From contig CBDBCB010000015.1 of assembly GCA_965202745.1 (NCBI GenBank), positions 142,836 through 206,835 on the forward strand: 64,000 nt of DNA, in the 5' to 3' direction. The position numbers and the translations under genes were made by a program. Shown here in pieces: positions 1 through 9,812 of the stretch. This DNA is from JACKII01 sp965202745 (lineage in GTDB: Bacteria > Pseudomonadota > Alphaproteobacteria > Bin95). How positions within the stretch are numbered: position 1 is the stretch's first letter; each line of letters starts with the position of its first letter. The notes under the pieces were generated by a model. The model did no database searches, was not told the origin of the DNA, and saw nothing but the letters and a program-made list of their open reading frames with translations.

Positions 1-2
1 AG

Positions 3-407
3 CTTGACGCGTTCCTCACCGTGACCGGCGCGCCGTCCTCCGGCATCGCGCAATTGGCGTCGACCGCAGGCATGACCCTTCTGTCGATCCCCGACGACAT
101 TCAAAAGACTGTGATCGAAAAAGCGCCTTTCTATGGCTCTTCGCCGATCACCGCTGGCACCTACGAGGGTCAAACTGCTGATGTCAGCACTCTGGCTGTC
201 GGCGCGCAGTGGCTGGTTTCTGCGGATCAGCCGGATGATCTCGTCTATGGCATCACCAAGGCGCTTTGGAGCGATACCACGGCCAAGCTGCTTCGCCACC
301 ACGCGAAGGGCAAGGACGTGACCTTGGATTCAGCATTGAAGGCGCGGGGCATTCCACTGCACCCGGGCGCTGAGCGCTTCTACAAAGAAGTCGGCCTGGT
401 AAAGTAA
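3..407 (+). CDS. TAXI-family TRAP transporter solute-binding protein, C-terminal part
   Basis: This is the last ~134 residues of a periplasmic solute-binding protein of the TAXI type; the reading frame is open to the window edge, so the 5' part is missing. The text resembles the C-terminal lobe of the complete TAXI protein at 4028-5170 (a stretch on Trp/Asp-rich ligand-binding lobe, ending in a HPGAERFYKE motif typical of the family, followed by a short tail). It binds an organic acid or similar solute and delivers it to the fused permease that begins 73 bp downstream. A strong hairpin lies between the two genes. A family call is firm; the substrate cannot be read from sequence. Confidence 0.85.
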   Translation, partial: LDAFLTVTGAPSSGIAQLASTAGMTLLSIPDDIQKTVIEKAPFYGSSPITAGTYEGQTADVSTLAVGAQWLVSADQPDDLVYGITKALWSDTTAKLLRHHAKGKDVTLDSALKARGIPLHPGAERFYKEVGLVK

Positions 408-430
408 GTTCGGCTTCGGCTGATCAGAGG

Positions 431-457
431 CGGGCGGCGTTTTCAAAACGCCGCCCG
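431..457 (+). terminator. Hairpin between binding-protein and permease genes
   Basis: A perfect 13-base inverted repeat (CGGGCGGCGTTTT / AAAACGCCGCCCG) with a tiny loop is followed by TTTCCTTTG. It sits 24 bp before the permease start. Such hairpins often act as partial terminators or 3'-end stabilisers that make the binding protein more abundant than the permease; the second TRAP locus has one in the same place (5187-5213). Confidence 0.75.
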
Positions 458-480
458 TTTCCTTTGTATGCAGGTTTTTC

Positions 481-2664
481 ATGAGCGACACTGATCAAAG
501 CCGCCTCGACGAACTGGAGGCGCGTTACGACCCGGAAATGGCATTCCGGCCAACCAGCAATTGGGTCCGCACCCTGGTGACGTGGCTGCTGGTAATCCTG
601 GGTATTTATCATTTTTATACTGCTGGTTTTGGCATACCGGCAGAGCAGTGGCACAAGGCTATCCATTTGGGCGGCGTGTTGTTTTTGGTATTCCTCGTCT
701 TTGCCACGCGGCGGCGGTCAATCGATCCTGTAAATGCTCCCAAATCCTCGTGGCTATTCCCGGGCAAGATCGCCCTGATTGACTGGGCATTCGCCTTCGC
801 AGCGCTGGCCAGCGCAATATACATCCCGCTGACGTTTACCGGCATCAATTGGAACATATTCGGCCACACCATCCAGTTCGAAGAACTGAACTTTCGCATC
901 GGCGCACCGAACATTTATGACATGGTGTTCGGCACCATCCTGGTTGTCTGCATTTTTGAAGGCGCGCGCCGCGCCATGGGCATCGTGCTGCCAATTATCG
1001 TCGGTATTTTCGTGCTCTATGCGCTGTTCGGCAATCTGTCGCCGATCCAGGTGCTGATCATCCCGGACGGCAGTTGGACCCAGTTGATCAACCATATCTA
1101 CCTGACGACGGAAGGCATCTACGGCCCGCCGATCAAGGTGATTTCCACCGTCGTCTTCCACTTCGTGCTTTTCGGCGTGATCGCGCAGCGCATGGGGCTC
1201 GGCCAGTTCTTCATTGAGATATCCCAGTGCATTGCGGGCAGCCTGTCCGGCGGGCCGGCGAAGGTCTCGGTGCTATCCTCCTCCCTGTTCGGCACGATAT
1301 CCGGCTCCTCTATCGCCAACACAGTTACCACCGGCTCTCTCACTATCCCCGCTATGAAGCGCATCGGCTACAAACCGCACTTCGCGGGCGCGGTAGAGGC
1401 CGCCAGCAGCACCGGCGGCCAGATAACGCCGCCAATCATGGGCTCCGCCGCCTTCCTGATGGTGGAGTTCCTGGAGATCCCATACACCACCATCATCGCC
1501 GCCGCCGCCACGCCCGCCCTGATGCACTACATCGCCGTGCTCGGCATGGTGCATTTCGAGGCGAAAAAGCTGGGCCTGCGCGGCATGAACAAGGATGAAC
1601 TGCCGCGCTTCGTGCAGGTTCTGCGCGACGGCTGGACGACGCTGGTGCCACTGACCGTCCTCATCACCGTCCTGTTCAGTGGCTTCACGCCCTATCTGGC
1701 AGCATTCTGGGGAATTTCGTCCTGCATTGGACTGGGCGCACCGCTTGTTGGCGTCGGGCTAATGGCAGTAATGGCCGCGCTCAATCCCGACTTCCTGTTG
1801 TTCTGGCCCTATTGGTGCCTGGGCCTGTCGGTCCTGCTGGGCTTCACCTTCCACAAGAAGAATATGACCTGGCAGGAACTGCTGGACGCCGTCGCCATGG
1901 GCTCGAAATACGCCTTGGCGGTCGGCGCAGCAGCGGGTGCCGTCGGAATTGTGGTGGGGGTCATCACCCTGACCGGCGTCACGTTCCGCCTGGGCTTCAT
2001 GGTCAACCAGGGCGCGCTCAGCAGTGCCGAAACGGTTTACCAGTTGTTCTCCTTCCTGCCGTTTGAGCTGTTCGACCTCAACCAGGCGACCCTGTTCCTT
2101 TCGCTGGCCTATATCGCTATCGCCTGCGTTCTGATGGGCGCGGGCCTGCCGACAACCGCGCTCTACATCATGCTTAGTGCCGTGGCGACACCTGCGCTCG
2201 GCAATCTGGGCGTACCCCCGCTCGCAGCGCACCTGTTCGTGCTCTACTACGGCGTGCTGGCGGACATCACGCCGCCGGTCTGCGTATCCGCCTATGCGGC
2301 AGGCGGTATCGCCGGAGCTAATCCCTTCAAAACCGGACTGACGGCCTTCAAGCTCGGCAATGCCAAGGTGATGGTGCCAATGGTGTTCTGCTATTCACCA
2401 GCCATGCTGATCGTCCTGGACGACTATTTCACCTGGCAGGAATACTTGCTGACCTCGGTCACTTGCATCATCGGCATTCTGATGCTCGGTGCGGCGCTGA
2501 CGGGTTACCTGCTGCGGGAGATGTCCATGCCCTACCGGGTACTGCTGGGTGTTGCAGCCATCTTGATGGTGGCACCGGACATGATTACGAACCTGTATGC
2601 ACTCGGCATTGCCCTGCCGGTCCTGGTCAGCCAGGCGCTGGCCTTCCGGCGGGCGCCCAGTTAA
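481..2664 (+). CDS. TRAP transporter fused permease (DctQ-DctM fusion, TAXI type)
   Basis: A 727-residue polytopic inner-membrane protein that joins the small (DctQ-like, roughly residues 40-210) and large (DctM-like, roughly 220-700) TRAP subunits, as is normal for TAXI systems. The signature block GSSIANTVTTGSLTIPAMKR at about residues 275-295 and the following STGGQITPPIMG segment are the conserved DctM transport-core motifs. It works with the binding protein encoded just upstream, using an ion gradient to import an organic anion. The start ATG is 73 bp after the binding-protein stop. It is about 50 residues longer than its paralogue at 5260-7290. The substrate is unknown. Confidence 0.93.
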   Translation: MSDTDQSRLDELEARYDPEMAFRPTSNWVRTLVTWLLVILGIYHFYTAGFGIPAEQWHKAIHLGGVLFLVFLVFATRRRSIDPVNAPKSSWLFPGKIALIDWAFAFAALASAIYIPLTFTGINWNIFGHTIQFEELNFRIGAPNIYDMVFGTILVVCIFEGARRAMGIVLPIIVGIFVLYALFGNLSPIQVLIIPDGSWTQLINHIYLTTEGIYGPPIKVISTVVFHFVLFGVIAQRMGLGQFFIEISQCIAGSLSGGPAKVSVLSSSLFGTISGSSIANTVTTGSLTIPAMKRIGYKPHFAGAVEAASSTGGQITPPIMGSAAFLMVEFLEIPYTTIIAAAATPALMHYIAVLGMVHFEAKKLGLRGMNKDELPRFVQVLRDGWTTLVPLTVLITVLFSGFTPYLAAFWGISSCIGLGAPLVGVGLMAVMAALNPDFLLFWPYWCLGLSVLLGFTFHKKNMTWQELLDAVAMGSKYALAVGAAAGAVGIVVGVITLTGVTFRLGFMVNQGALSSAETVYQLFSFLPFELFDLNQATLFLSLAYIAIACVLMGAGLPTTALYIMLSAVATPALGNLGVPPLAAHLFVLYYGVLADITPPVCVSAYAAGGIAGANPFKTGLTAFKLGNAKVMVPMVFCYSPAMLIVLDDYFTWQEYLLTSVTCIIGILMLGAALTGYLLREMSMPYRVLLGVAAILMVAPDMITNLYALGIALPVLVSQALAFRRAPS

Positions 2665-2677
2665 CAGGACTCGCCCC

Positions 2678-3732
2678 CTACCGGAACCAGCGCTGGGCAC
2701 GGTTGGCAAAGGCTACCAGCGATAGCATCACCGGCACCTCCACCAGCATGCCGACCACGGTCGCCAGCGCTGCCCTACTGTTCAGCCCGAACAGGGATAT
2801 CGCAACGGCCACGGCTAATTCAAAGAAGTTGGACGTACCGATAAGCGCGCAAGGAGCCGCCACATTGAACGGCACCCGCCAGAAATAGCAGCCGGCATAA
2901 GCGATAGCGAAGATGCCGTAGGACTGGATGATCAACGGTACCGCAATCAGCGCGATCAACAGCGGGTCAGCGACAATCACATGCCCCTGAAAGCCGAACA
3001 GCAGCACGACCATCGCCAGCAGGCCGATGACGGAAAAGGGCTTCACCTTGGCCGTGAAGGCATCCACCGACGCCTGGCCACCCCCGCGCATTAGACTCGC
3101 ACGAACGACGGCCCCCGCCGCCAGCGGTATGACCACGTAAAGGGCGACAGAGATCAGCCGCGTTTCCCACGGCACCACGATATCGGTGACGCCCAGCAGC
3201 AACGCCACGATCGGCGCGAATGCCACGATCATGATCAGATCGTTCACCGACACCTGCACCAACGTATAAGTCGGATCCCCCTTGGTCATTTGAGACCAGA
3301 CGAACACCATCGCGGTGCAGGGAGCGGCCCCCAGCAGGATCAGGCCCGCAATATATTGCTGCGCGTTCTCCGGCGAGATCAGGTCTGCGAACACCACCTC
3401 GAAAAATAGCACGCCGAGGCCAACCATGGTGAAGGGCTTGATGATCCAGTTGACGGCCAGCGTGATGATCAGGCCCTGGGCCGGTCGCCGATATGGCTGA
3501 GACTGGCAAAGTCCACATTGACCATCATCAGAAAGATCATTGCCCAGATCAGTACGGCGACCACCAGATTGACCGACGCAACCTCCAGCGAGGCAAGGAA
3601 GCCGAACAGGCCGGGCATCGCGGTACCAAGCAGGATGCCGCCACCGATGCAAAGCGCGATCCAGACGGACAACCATTTCTCAAAAAAACCAATCCCGCCC
3701 GTACTTTGCTGGGCTGTGTCGTTGCTGGTCAT
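2678..3732 (-). pseudogene. ACR3-family arsenite efflux permease, frameshifted
   Basis: Two overlapping frames together encode an ACR3 (BASS superfamily) exporter of arsenite. The first frame runs from the ATG at 3732 (good AGGA-type ribosome site) through VNVDFASLSHIGDRP; the second continues with GLIITLAVNWIIKPFTM to the end at 2678. The switch is at about 3478-3484, where CCC would need to be CCCC to restore the family sequence, so one C is missing. The APCTAMVFVWS segment with the essential ACR3 cysteine is present in the second frame. No arsR or arsC is nearby. It could be a real null allele or a homopolymer sequencing error. Confidence 0.85.
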
Positions 3733-4027
3733 CGGATTGTTCCTGCTTTCGATCCGAACGTCGCTGAATACCTGCCAGAGATCACAGATATTTGCACGCA
3801 TAGCCTTGCAAGCTTAGGTCGATTGCATCTCTCACGCAGCCACCTTCGACCATTAGAAACGGGGAGCCAGTTCCAGCGGAGAGGTGGCCTTGCCAATGCA
3901 TTTTCACAAATTGATATGCCCTGTGCACATTGCCTTGCACTTCCTAGCACGCCCACCCTAGGATTGCCTCCGGACACCGCGGGTTCGCTGCAGGTGTAGA
4001 ACAACAAACGAGGGAGGATCGTCCTCA

Positions 4028-5170
4028 ATGAAGCGTTTGATGAGCGCGGTGGCGGCAGCCGCTGTCATGGTCGGCACCGGCCTTGCAAATGCGGCAGACG
4101 TCAATCTGCCAAAGCAGCTGGTTACCACCGCTTACAACACCGGCACCAGTGGCTATAGCCAGATGGTCGCCGTCGGCAAGATGCTCCAGAACAAGTATGG
4201 CGTGAACTTGCGCGTGCTGCCCGGCAAGAACGACGTTGCCCGCCTCACGCCCGTGCGTGCCGGCAAGGCTCAGTTCACCGCAACCGGCTCTGACAGCGTT
4301 TACGCCCAGGAAGCCGTTTTCACCTTCGGCACCCAAAAGTGGGGACCAATGCCGGTCCGTCTGCTGGCCGTGAACCGCTCCAACGCCTGCACGGTGTTTG
4401 CGGTCGCCAAAGATACGGGCGTCGTCAATATGGCTGACCTGAAGGGCAAGCGCGTTGCCTGGGTGCGCGGCAGCCCGGCGCTCCAACTCGCGGCGGCGGC
4501 TTTGCTCGGCTATGCCAACCTTAGCTGGGATGACGTGCAGAAAGTTGAAGTCGGCGGTTGGGCAGCCTCAATCAACGGCATTATCGACGGCGACATTGAC
4601 GCAGCGATCACCTCGTCCGGGTCTACCTTCATGCTGAAGATGGACGCGAGCCCCCGCGGTGTCATCCATCCGCCGACACCGTTTGCGGACAAAGAAGGCT
4701 GGAAGCGCCTGCAGGCCACAGTGCCGTGGTATTACCCGCACACCTGCTCCGATGGTCCGGGCGTTGTCGGCGGCAGCCAGGAAAGCGTGTCTTCGATTTA
4801 TCCGATCCTGATCTCCACCACCGACGTCAATGACGAGACCGCTTATGGCATGGTCAAGGCGATGATGGAGAACAACGCCGACTACAAGGACGACGCACCG
4901 GGTGCCTATGCCTGGAAGGCGGATCGTCAGATTGAGGACTTCTACCTGCCGTCCCATCCGGGTGCTATCGCTTACTGGAAGGAAATCGGCATTTGGACGG
5001 ACAAAGCGCAGGCCAACCAGGACGAGAAGATGCATCGTCAGTCTGTGCTGAAGCGTGCCTGGGACGTCTACAACGGCACCCCAGCCGACGATTTCGACAA
5101 GGGCTGGATGAAGGCCCGCGCTGATGCCTTGACGGAAGCCGGCCTCGATCCGGTGTTTACCAGCTGGTAA
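4028..5170 (+). CDS. TAXI-family TRAP transporter solute-binding protein
   Basis: A complete 380-residue periplasmic binding protein. The N-terminus is a classical signal peptide with cleavage after GTGLANA (about residue 22). The mature start has the TAXI pattern TTAYNTGTSGYSQMVAVG, followed by a segment of the type RAGKAQFTATGSDSVYAQE. It captures a solute for the fused permease downstream (5260-7290). The start is set by the signal peptide and an upstream GGGAGG. A perfect 11-bp hairpin with a T-run separates it from the permease. The promoter should lie in the 295-bp divergent gap shared with the ACR3 gene, where I see no other gene. Confidence 0.93.
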   Translation: MKRLMSAVAAAAVMVGTGLANAADVNLPKQLVTTAYNTGTSGYSQMVAVGKMLQNKYGVNLRVLPGKNDVARLTPVRAGKAQFTATGSDSVYAQEAVFTFGTQKWGPMPVRLLAVNRSNACTVFAVAKDTGVVNMADLKGKRVAWVRGSPALQLAAAALLGYANLSWDDVQKVEVGGWAASINGIIDGDIDAAITSSGSTFMLKMDASPRGVIHPPTPFADKEGWKRLQATVPWYYPHTCSDGPGVVGGSQESVSSIYPILISTTDVNDETAYGMVKAMMENNADYKDDAPGAYAWKADRQIEDFYLPSHPGAIAYWKEIGIWTDKAQANQDEKMHRQSVLKRAWDVYNGTPADDFDKGWMKARADALTEAGLDPVFTSW

Positions 5171-5186
5171 GCGAGAGCGCCAATCC

Positions 5187-5213
5187 AAGGGAGGGTGTAC
5201 TGCACCCTCCCTT
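5187..5213 (+). terminator. Hairpin between TAXI binding-protein and permease genes
   Basis: AAGGGAGGGTG and CACCCTCCCTT form a perfect 11-bp stem with the 5-nt loop TACTG, followed by TTTGTTC. It has the form of an intrinsic terminator but lies between two genes that must be expressed together, so it is probably a partial terminator or an mRNA-stabilising end. Confidence 0.85.
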
Positions 5214-5259
5214 TTTGTTCATTTTCTCTTTGATCCCATTTTGAAGGCGTCACCGAACG

Positions 5260-7290
5260 ATGTCTGAATCCGGCCCGGCAACCGGGGATAACACCCCTCG
5301 CTATGAATCGACTGAGGTCGAAGACGTAGAAGTGCTCCGCTACCGGCGGCCCGGCCGGTTCTGGATTGGGATGATGTTCGCACTCACGGTCATCGCACTA
5401 GCCTTGGCCATCAATCAGATCTTCCGCTTGAATTTCTTTAAGATCGCAACCGGCAATGTGCTGGTTTCCCAGCAGTATATGTATCTGATCCTCGGCACGA
5501 TGGTGTCGATGGTCTTTATCCTGATGCCGCCTTTCAAATGCGCGAATATGTACAAGGTGCCGTTCTACGACATCATCTTGTTCCTCGGCACCTTGGTCAT
5601 GACGGCCTATTTCACCTATTTCGGCCTCCAGATTAACATGGAGAGTTGGGAATATTCTTTTAACGCACCCGGCCATTCCCCCTACGTCGCGCTGGCTTTC
5701 TGGGCATTGATCCTGGAGGCAGGGCGCAGGGCAGGCGGTTGGTCCGTGTTCGCCGTCTGCGCGATCATATCCACGTTTCCGCTTTATGCAGACCAGGTGC
5801 CGGACGCCATCCAGGGTGTCAGCAGCACGCTCCTGGAAACGGCTTCCTATCACATCTATTCCGAAGAAAGCGTCCTCGGCATTCCGATGCAGGCTTTTGC
5901 CATGCTGGTCTTCGGCTTCCTGCTTTTCGGCAACGCGCTCGTCTATACCGGCGGCGGTCAGTTCTTCATCAACCTTGCCTTCGCGCTGCTGGGCCATGTG
6001 CGCGGCGGCCCGGCCAAGGTGGCGATCTTCTCCTCCGGCCTGTTCGGCTCTATGAGCGGCGGTCCGATTACCAACGTGCTTACCACGGGCGCACTGACCA
6101 TACCGGCGATGAAGCGCATCGGCGTTAGGGCCAAGACCGCCGGTGCCATCGAGGCATGCGCATCGACCGGAGGCACGATGATGCCGCCGATCATGGGCGC
6201 AACGGCCTTTGTCATGGCGGATTTCCTGCAAGTCTCCTATGTGGACGTCGCTTTGGCCGCCGTCGTGCCGAGCGTGCTCTACTATCTGGGCCTCTACATG
6301 CAAATCGACGCCTACGCGGCGCAAAACAGTTTGAAAGGCTTACCGAAAGAAGAACTCCCGAAGATTTGGGACGTCATCAAAGACGGTTGGTACTACATCT
6401 TCGCCTTCTTGCTGCTGGTCGTGATGCTGGTGGTCTGGTGGCGTGAGGCGCAAGCGCCGTTCTATGCCACTGTCGTCCTGTTGGTCATCAACCAATTCAA
6501 CAAGAAGTACCGGCTCAGTTGGAAGACGTTTAAGCAATATCTATTCGCCACCGGTGCATTGTTGGCCGAATTGGGCGGCTTGCTGGCTGCCGTCGGCCTG
6601 GTTGTCGGTGCACTACAGGCAACCGGGATGACCGGCTCCATCACCAATATTCTGGTGAACGTCGCAGGCGATGCACCGATCCTGCTATTGTTGATGGGTG
6701 CCCTGACGTCATTCATCCTGGGCATGGGCATGACGGTGACCGCCGCCTACATTTTTCTTGCCATCATCCTAGCTCCCGCGTTGGTCCAGGTCGGCATGGA
6801 GCCAATGGCAGTGCACATGTTTGTGCTCTATTGGGGAATGCTCAGCTTCATCACGCCGCCGGTTGCGCTGGCTGCCTTCGCCGCAGCCTCCGTCGCCAAG
6901 TGTGAACCAATGGAGACCGGCGTGGAGGCGATGCGTATCGGCACGGTAATCTACTTCATTCCCTTCTTCTTTGTGTTCAATCCAGCCTTATTGCTGATCG
7001 GCACAACGGGCGAAATCATCATTGTTCTTGCAACCGCTCTGATCGGTATCCTGCTGGTGTCCGCAGGCCTGCAGGGCTATTTGATCAGTGCTGGCAGATT
7101 AAATTTCAATGTAGTGGGCGTCTTTGGACGTATCAGCCTTGTAATCGGCGGGCTGACTTTGGCGGCCCCCGGTGGCGGTATGTTGGGCATCAGTCATTGG
7201 GGCCTGGTAGCAGCGGCAATTGCCATTTCTGCCCCCGGTATCCTGATTGCCTATATTGGCGGCAGGACTGACAAGCGGGCAGCCGCGTAG
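5260..7290 (+). CDS. TRAP transporter fused permease (DctQ-DctM fusion, TAXI type)
   Basis: A 676-residue polytopic membrane protein, paralogous to the one at 481-2664. After an acidic cytoplasmic leader of ~35 residues, the DctQ-like section covers roughly residues 35-190 and the DctM-like section the rest. The conserved core motifs SMSGGPITNVLTTGALTIPA and STGGTMMPPIMGATAF are visible. It forms the membrane part of the second TAXI system, with the binding protein at 4028-5170. Two separate systems lie in tandem with similar gene order, suggesting duplication followed by divergence in substrate. Confidence 0.93.
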   Translation: MSESGPATGDNTPRYESTEVEDVEVLRYRRPGRFWIGMMFALTVIALALAINQIFRLNFFKIATGNVLVSQQYMYLILGTMVSMVFILMPPFKCANMYKVPFYDIILFLGTLVMTAYFTYFGLQINMESWEYSFNAPGHSPYVALAFWALILEAGRRAGGWSVFAVCAIISTFPLYADQVPDAIQGVSSTLLETASYHIYSEESVLGIPMQAFAMLVFGFLLFGNALVYTGGGQFFINLAFALLGHVRGGPAKVAIFSSGLFGSMSGGPITNVLTTGALTIPAMKRIGVRAKTAGAIEACASTGGTMMPPIMGATAFVMADFLQVSYVDVALAAVVPSVLYYLGLYMQIDAYAAQNSLKGLPKEELPKIWDVIKDGWYYIFAFLLLVVMLVVWWREAQAPFYATVVLLVINQFNKKYRLSWKTFKQYLFATGALLAELGGLLAAVGLVVGALQATGMTGSITNILVNVAGDAPILLLLMGALTSFILGMGMTVTAAYIFLAIILAPALVQVGMEPMAVHMFVLYWGMLSFITPPVALAAFAAASVAKCEPMETGVEAMRIGTVIYFIPFFFVFNPALLLIGTTGEIIIVLATALIGILLVSAGLQGYLISAGRLNFNVVGVFGRISLVIGGLTLAAPGGGMLGISHWGLVAAAIAISAPGILIAYIGGRTDKRAAA

Positions 7291-7293
7291 ATA

Positions 7294-7308
7294 GGGCGCT
7301 TAGCGCCC
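7294..7308. terminator. Small hairpin between converging genes
   Basis: GGGCGC-TTA-GCGCCC then CTTTAC. The loop TTA is the stop codon of the converging CoA-transferase gene. The stem is short and the T-run poor, so this is only a possible bidirectional terminator. Confidence 0.4.
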
Positions 7309-8490
7309 CTTTACTTTGGTGACCTGCTCCGCCGAATAGCCCAGCATTTCGCCAAGTACGCGGTCCGTGTCTTCGCCGTGAAGCGGTACACGCCCCGGTT
7401 TTCGCACCGGGGTTTTGGACAAGCGGAAGGGCGAGCAGACCACCTGCTGCTCTTTGCCGTCATGGATTGCTGTCTGTAGCATTTCCCGCCCCTGCACTTC
7501 GGGCGAGCCCAGAGCCTCCATCGGCGTGCGCACGGCGCCTACCGGAACACCGGCATCCCGCAGACGCTGGACCCATTCCTCACGCGGCCTTTTTTTCAAC
7601 TCGGCAATCACCTCCGCTTCGAGGGCCGGGCGGTGCGTAAGGCGGCCGGCGAGCGTCGCGTACCGCTCGTCTGCAAAGAGATCGGGCCGCTCCAGCGCCT
7701 GGCAAAAGCGTTCATACTGGCGGTTGTTCCCGACGACGATGAACAATTGGCCGTCCGCGCAATCATAGGAGCCCATGGGTGACAGAACGACGGAGTTGTT
7801 TCCCGCCCGCTCCATATCTTCGCCGAGCATTAGCGGATACGTCGCGGCGTAACCAGTCGCGGCAAGCATGGAATCAAACAGCGAGATATCGACAAACTGG
7901 CCTTCGCCTGTGCGCTGCCGCGCAACGATGGCTCCCATCAAGGCCATACCGGCGTGCAGGCTGGTGAAGCTGTCAGCTACCGACGCACCGCCCTTCTGCG
8001 GCTCTATTTCCGGCGGACCGGTCAGATACATCATGCCTGTCTCCGCCTGGGCAATCGGGTCATAACCCGCCACCAGCCGGAATGGGGAAGTGTGGCCGTA
8101 GCCACTGATCGAGCAATAGATCAGGCTTGGGTTGGCGTCTTTCAGGTCGTCATAGGCTAGGCCGTATTTCGCCATCACGTCGGGCCGGAAATTCTCAACC
8201 AGAATATCGGCCTTGGCCGCCAGTTCCCGACAGGCCTGACGGCCTTCTTCCGTGGTCAGATCGATCAGCACGCTTTGCTTGTTGCGGTTCAGGCCGATGA
8301 AGAATGGCGCGTCACCCGTGCGGCCCGGCGGATTGTAGTGACGGAAATCATCACCGCCGCGAGGGTCTTCGACCTTGATGACTTCCGCGCCCATATCGCC
8401 CAACATCTGGGTCAAATACGGCCCGGCAATCACCCGGGTGAAGTCCAACACCAGCATTCCGTCGAGCGGCGGTGCATTCTTGGCGGTCAT
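7300..8490 (-). CDS. CaiB/BaiF (family III) CoA-transferase
   Basis: A 396-residue cytoplasmic enzyme that moves CoA between carboxylic acids. The family opening (LVLDFTRVIAGPYLTQMLGDMGAEVIK, with the GAEVIKVE CoA-binding turn) is present, then NRNKQSVLIDL. The catalytic aspartate is most likely in GASVADSFTSLH near residue 170. It is the second of two CoA-transferase genes in the same direction, 110 bp apart, and they may form one unit for the activation of an imported acid. The donor and acceptor are not predictable. Confidence 0.92.
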   Translation of the reverse strand: MTAKNAPPLDGMLVLDFTRVIAGPYLTQMLGDMGAEVIKVEDPRGGDDFRHYNPPGRTGDAPFFIGLNRNKQSVLIDLTTEEGRQACRELAAKADILVENFRPDVMAKYGLAYDDLKDANPSLIYCSISGYGHTSPFRLVAGYDPIAQAETGMMYLTGPPEIEPQKGGASVADSFTSLHAGMALMGAIVARQRTGEGQFVDISLFDSMLAATGYAATYPLMLGEDMERAGNNSVVLSPMGSYDCADGQLFIVVGNNRQYERFCQALERPDLFADERYATLAGRLTHRPALEAEVIAELKKRPREEWVQRLRDAGVPVGAVRTPMEALGSPEVQGREMLQTAIHDGKEQQVVCSPFRLSKTPVRKPGRVPLHGEDTDRVLGEMLGYSAEQVTKVKGR

Positions 8491-8600
8491 GGCGGTTCCT
8501 AGCAGGCTAATTCGATGGCGGTTCGATGGAAACGGAAGGGTCCGGATATTATCGTTGGACGAACCTTAGCGCTCTTTGCGAGCCCGTTCACCTGCTGAAG

Positions 8601-9797
8601 TCATTTGCCCAGTAAGATTGCGCCTTCAGCAGCCAGACTATCGACCTCCGCCTGAGAATAGCCCGCTTCCAACATGATTTCAGCCGTGTGTTCGCCCACG
8701 GCAGGGGGCTGACGGGTCAGGCCCAACTCGTGCTCCCCCATCTCAATCGGCAGCCGTGGCAGCTTGGCCTGGCCCCCGATCGGCAGGCTGATGGGTAACA
8801 TGCCCCGGCCCGCATTCAGGTGCGGGTCCTCGTGCAGATGGTGCGTACGGGCGACGGGCGCGAACGGTATGCCGATGCGTTCGGCAATTTCGACCACTTG
8901 CGCCGTCGTGTAGGGCTTCACGAGTTCCGCCACCAACGGCAACAGCGTCGGACGCATCTTCACCCGCGCTTCATTCGAGTCATAGTCGGGGTCGTCCAGC
9001 AAGTCTTCACGTCCGAATTCCTTGCAGAACCGCACCCAGTGATTGTCGCTGGTCAGGCCGATAAATATCTGGTCCCCATCCGCGGTTTCGAACAGTTCAT
9101 AGACAGCCCAGGCACCTTCGCGTGCAGGCATCGGCGGCATTTCCCGGCCGATAATTTTCTCGCCCGCCATATGCTGGGTCATCAGCCAGGCCGTGCTCTC
9201 GAACAGGGCGCTCTTGATGTATTGGCCTTTGCCGGTGCGCTTGCGCTCTTCCAACGCTGCCAGTGCGCCGACCACGGCCATGGTACCGCCCATCATGTCG
9301 ATGACGCTGGTTCCGGCCCGCACCGGTTGGCCCACCGGACCAGTCATGTAGGCGAGCCCCCCCATGAACTGCACAACCTCGTCCAATGCGGGCCGGTGTT
9401 CGTAGGGGCCAGACAGAAATCCTTTCAATCCGCCATAGATCAGCCCTTCGTTCAGGTGCTTGACCTGATCATAGCCACAGCCCAGCCGCTCTATGGTGCC
9501 AGGGCCATAGTTTTCGAACAACATATCGCACTGGCTGATCAGCTTGTGTGCGACGGCCCGCCCGGCCTCACTTTTCAGGTCCAGAGCGATACCGCGCTTG
9601 TTGCGGTTGAAGCTGACGAAGAAGCCCGACGCAAACCCAGGCAGCCTGCGGGTCTTGTCACCAGCAGGCGCAGGCTCCACTTTGATCACGTCTGCGCCCA
9701 GGTCTGCCAAGATCACGCCTGCCGTCGGCCCCATGATGGTGTGGCAGAATTCCAGCACTTTGATACCGGCAAGCGGCAGCGGGTTGGCGTCAGACAT
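8601..9797 (-). CDS. CaiB/BaiF (family III) CoA-transferase
   Basis: A 398-residue paralogue of the previous enzyme. It has the N-terminal AGIKVLEFCHTIMGPTAGV block, GADVIKVEPAPAGDKTR, the NRNKRGIALDLKS segment and a probable catalytic aspartate in TSVIDMMGGTMAVVGA. It begins 15 bp after the end of rppH on the same strand, so it might be read through from the housekeeping operon, but its function (CoA exchange on organic acids) links it to the neighbouring transferase and TRAP genes. Confidence 0.92.
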   Translation of the reverse strand: MSDANPLPLAGIKVLEFCHTIMGPTAGVILADLGADVIKVEPAPAGDKTRRLPGFASGFFVSFNRNKRGIALDLKSEAGRAVAHKLISQCDMLFENYGPGTIERLGCGYDQVKHLNEGLIYGGLKGFLSGPYEHRPALDEVVQFMGGLAYMTGPVGQPVRAGTSVIDMMGGTMAVVGALAALEERKRTGKGQYIKSALFESTAWLMTQHMAGEKIIGREMPPMPAREGAWAVYELFETADGDQIFIGLTSDNHWVRFCKEFGREDLLDDPDYDSNEARVKMRPTLLPLVAELVKPYTTAQVVEIAERIGIPFAPVARTHHLHEDPHLNAGRGMLPISLPIGGQAKLPRLPIEMGEHELGLTRQPPAVGEHTAEIMLEAGYSQAEVDSLAAEGAILLGK

Positions 9798-9812
9798 AAG
9801 CTATCTCTTGAT

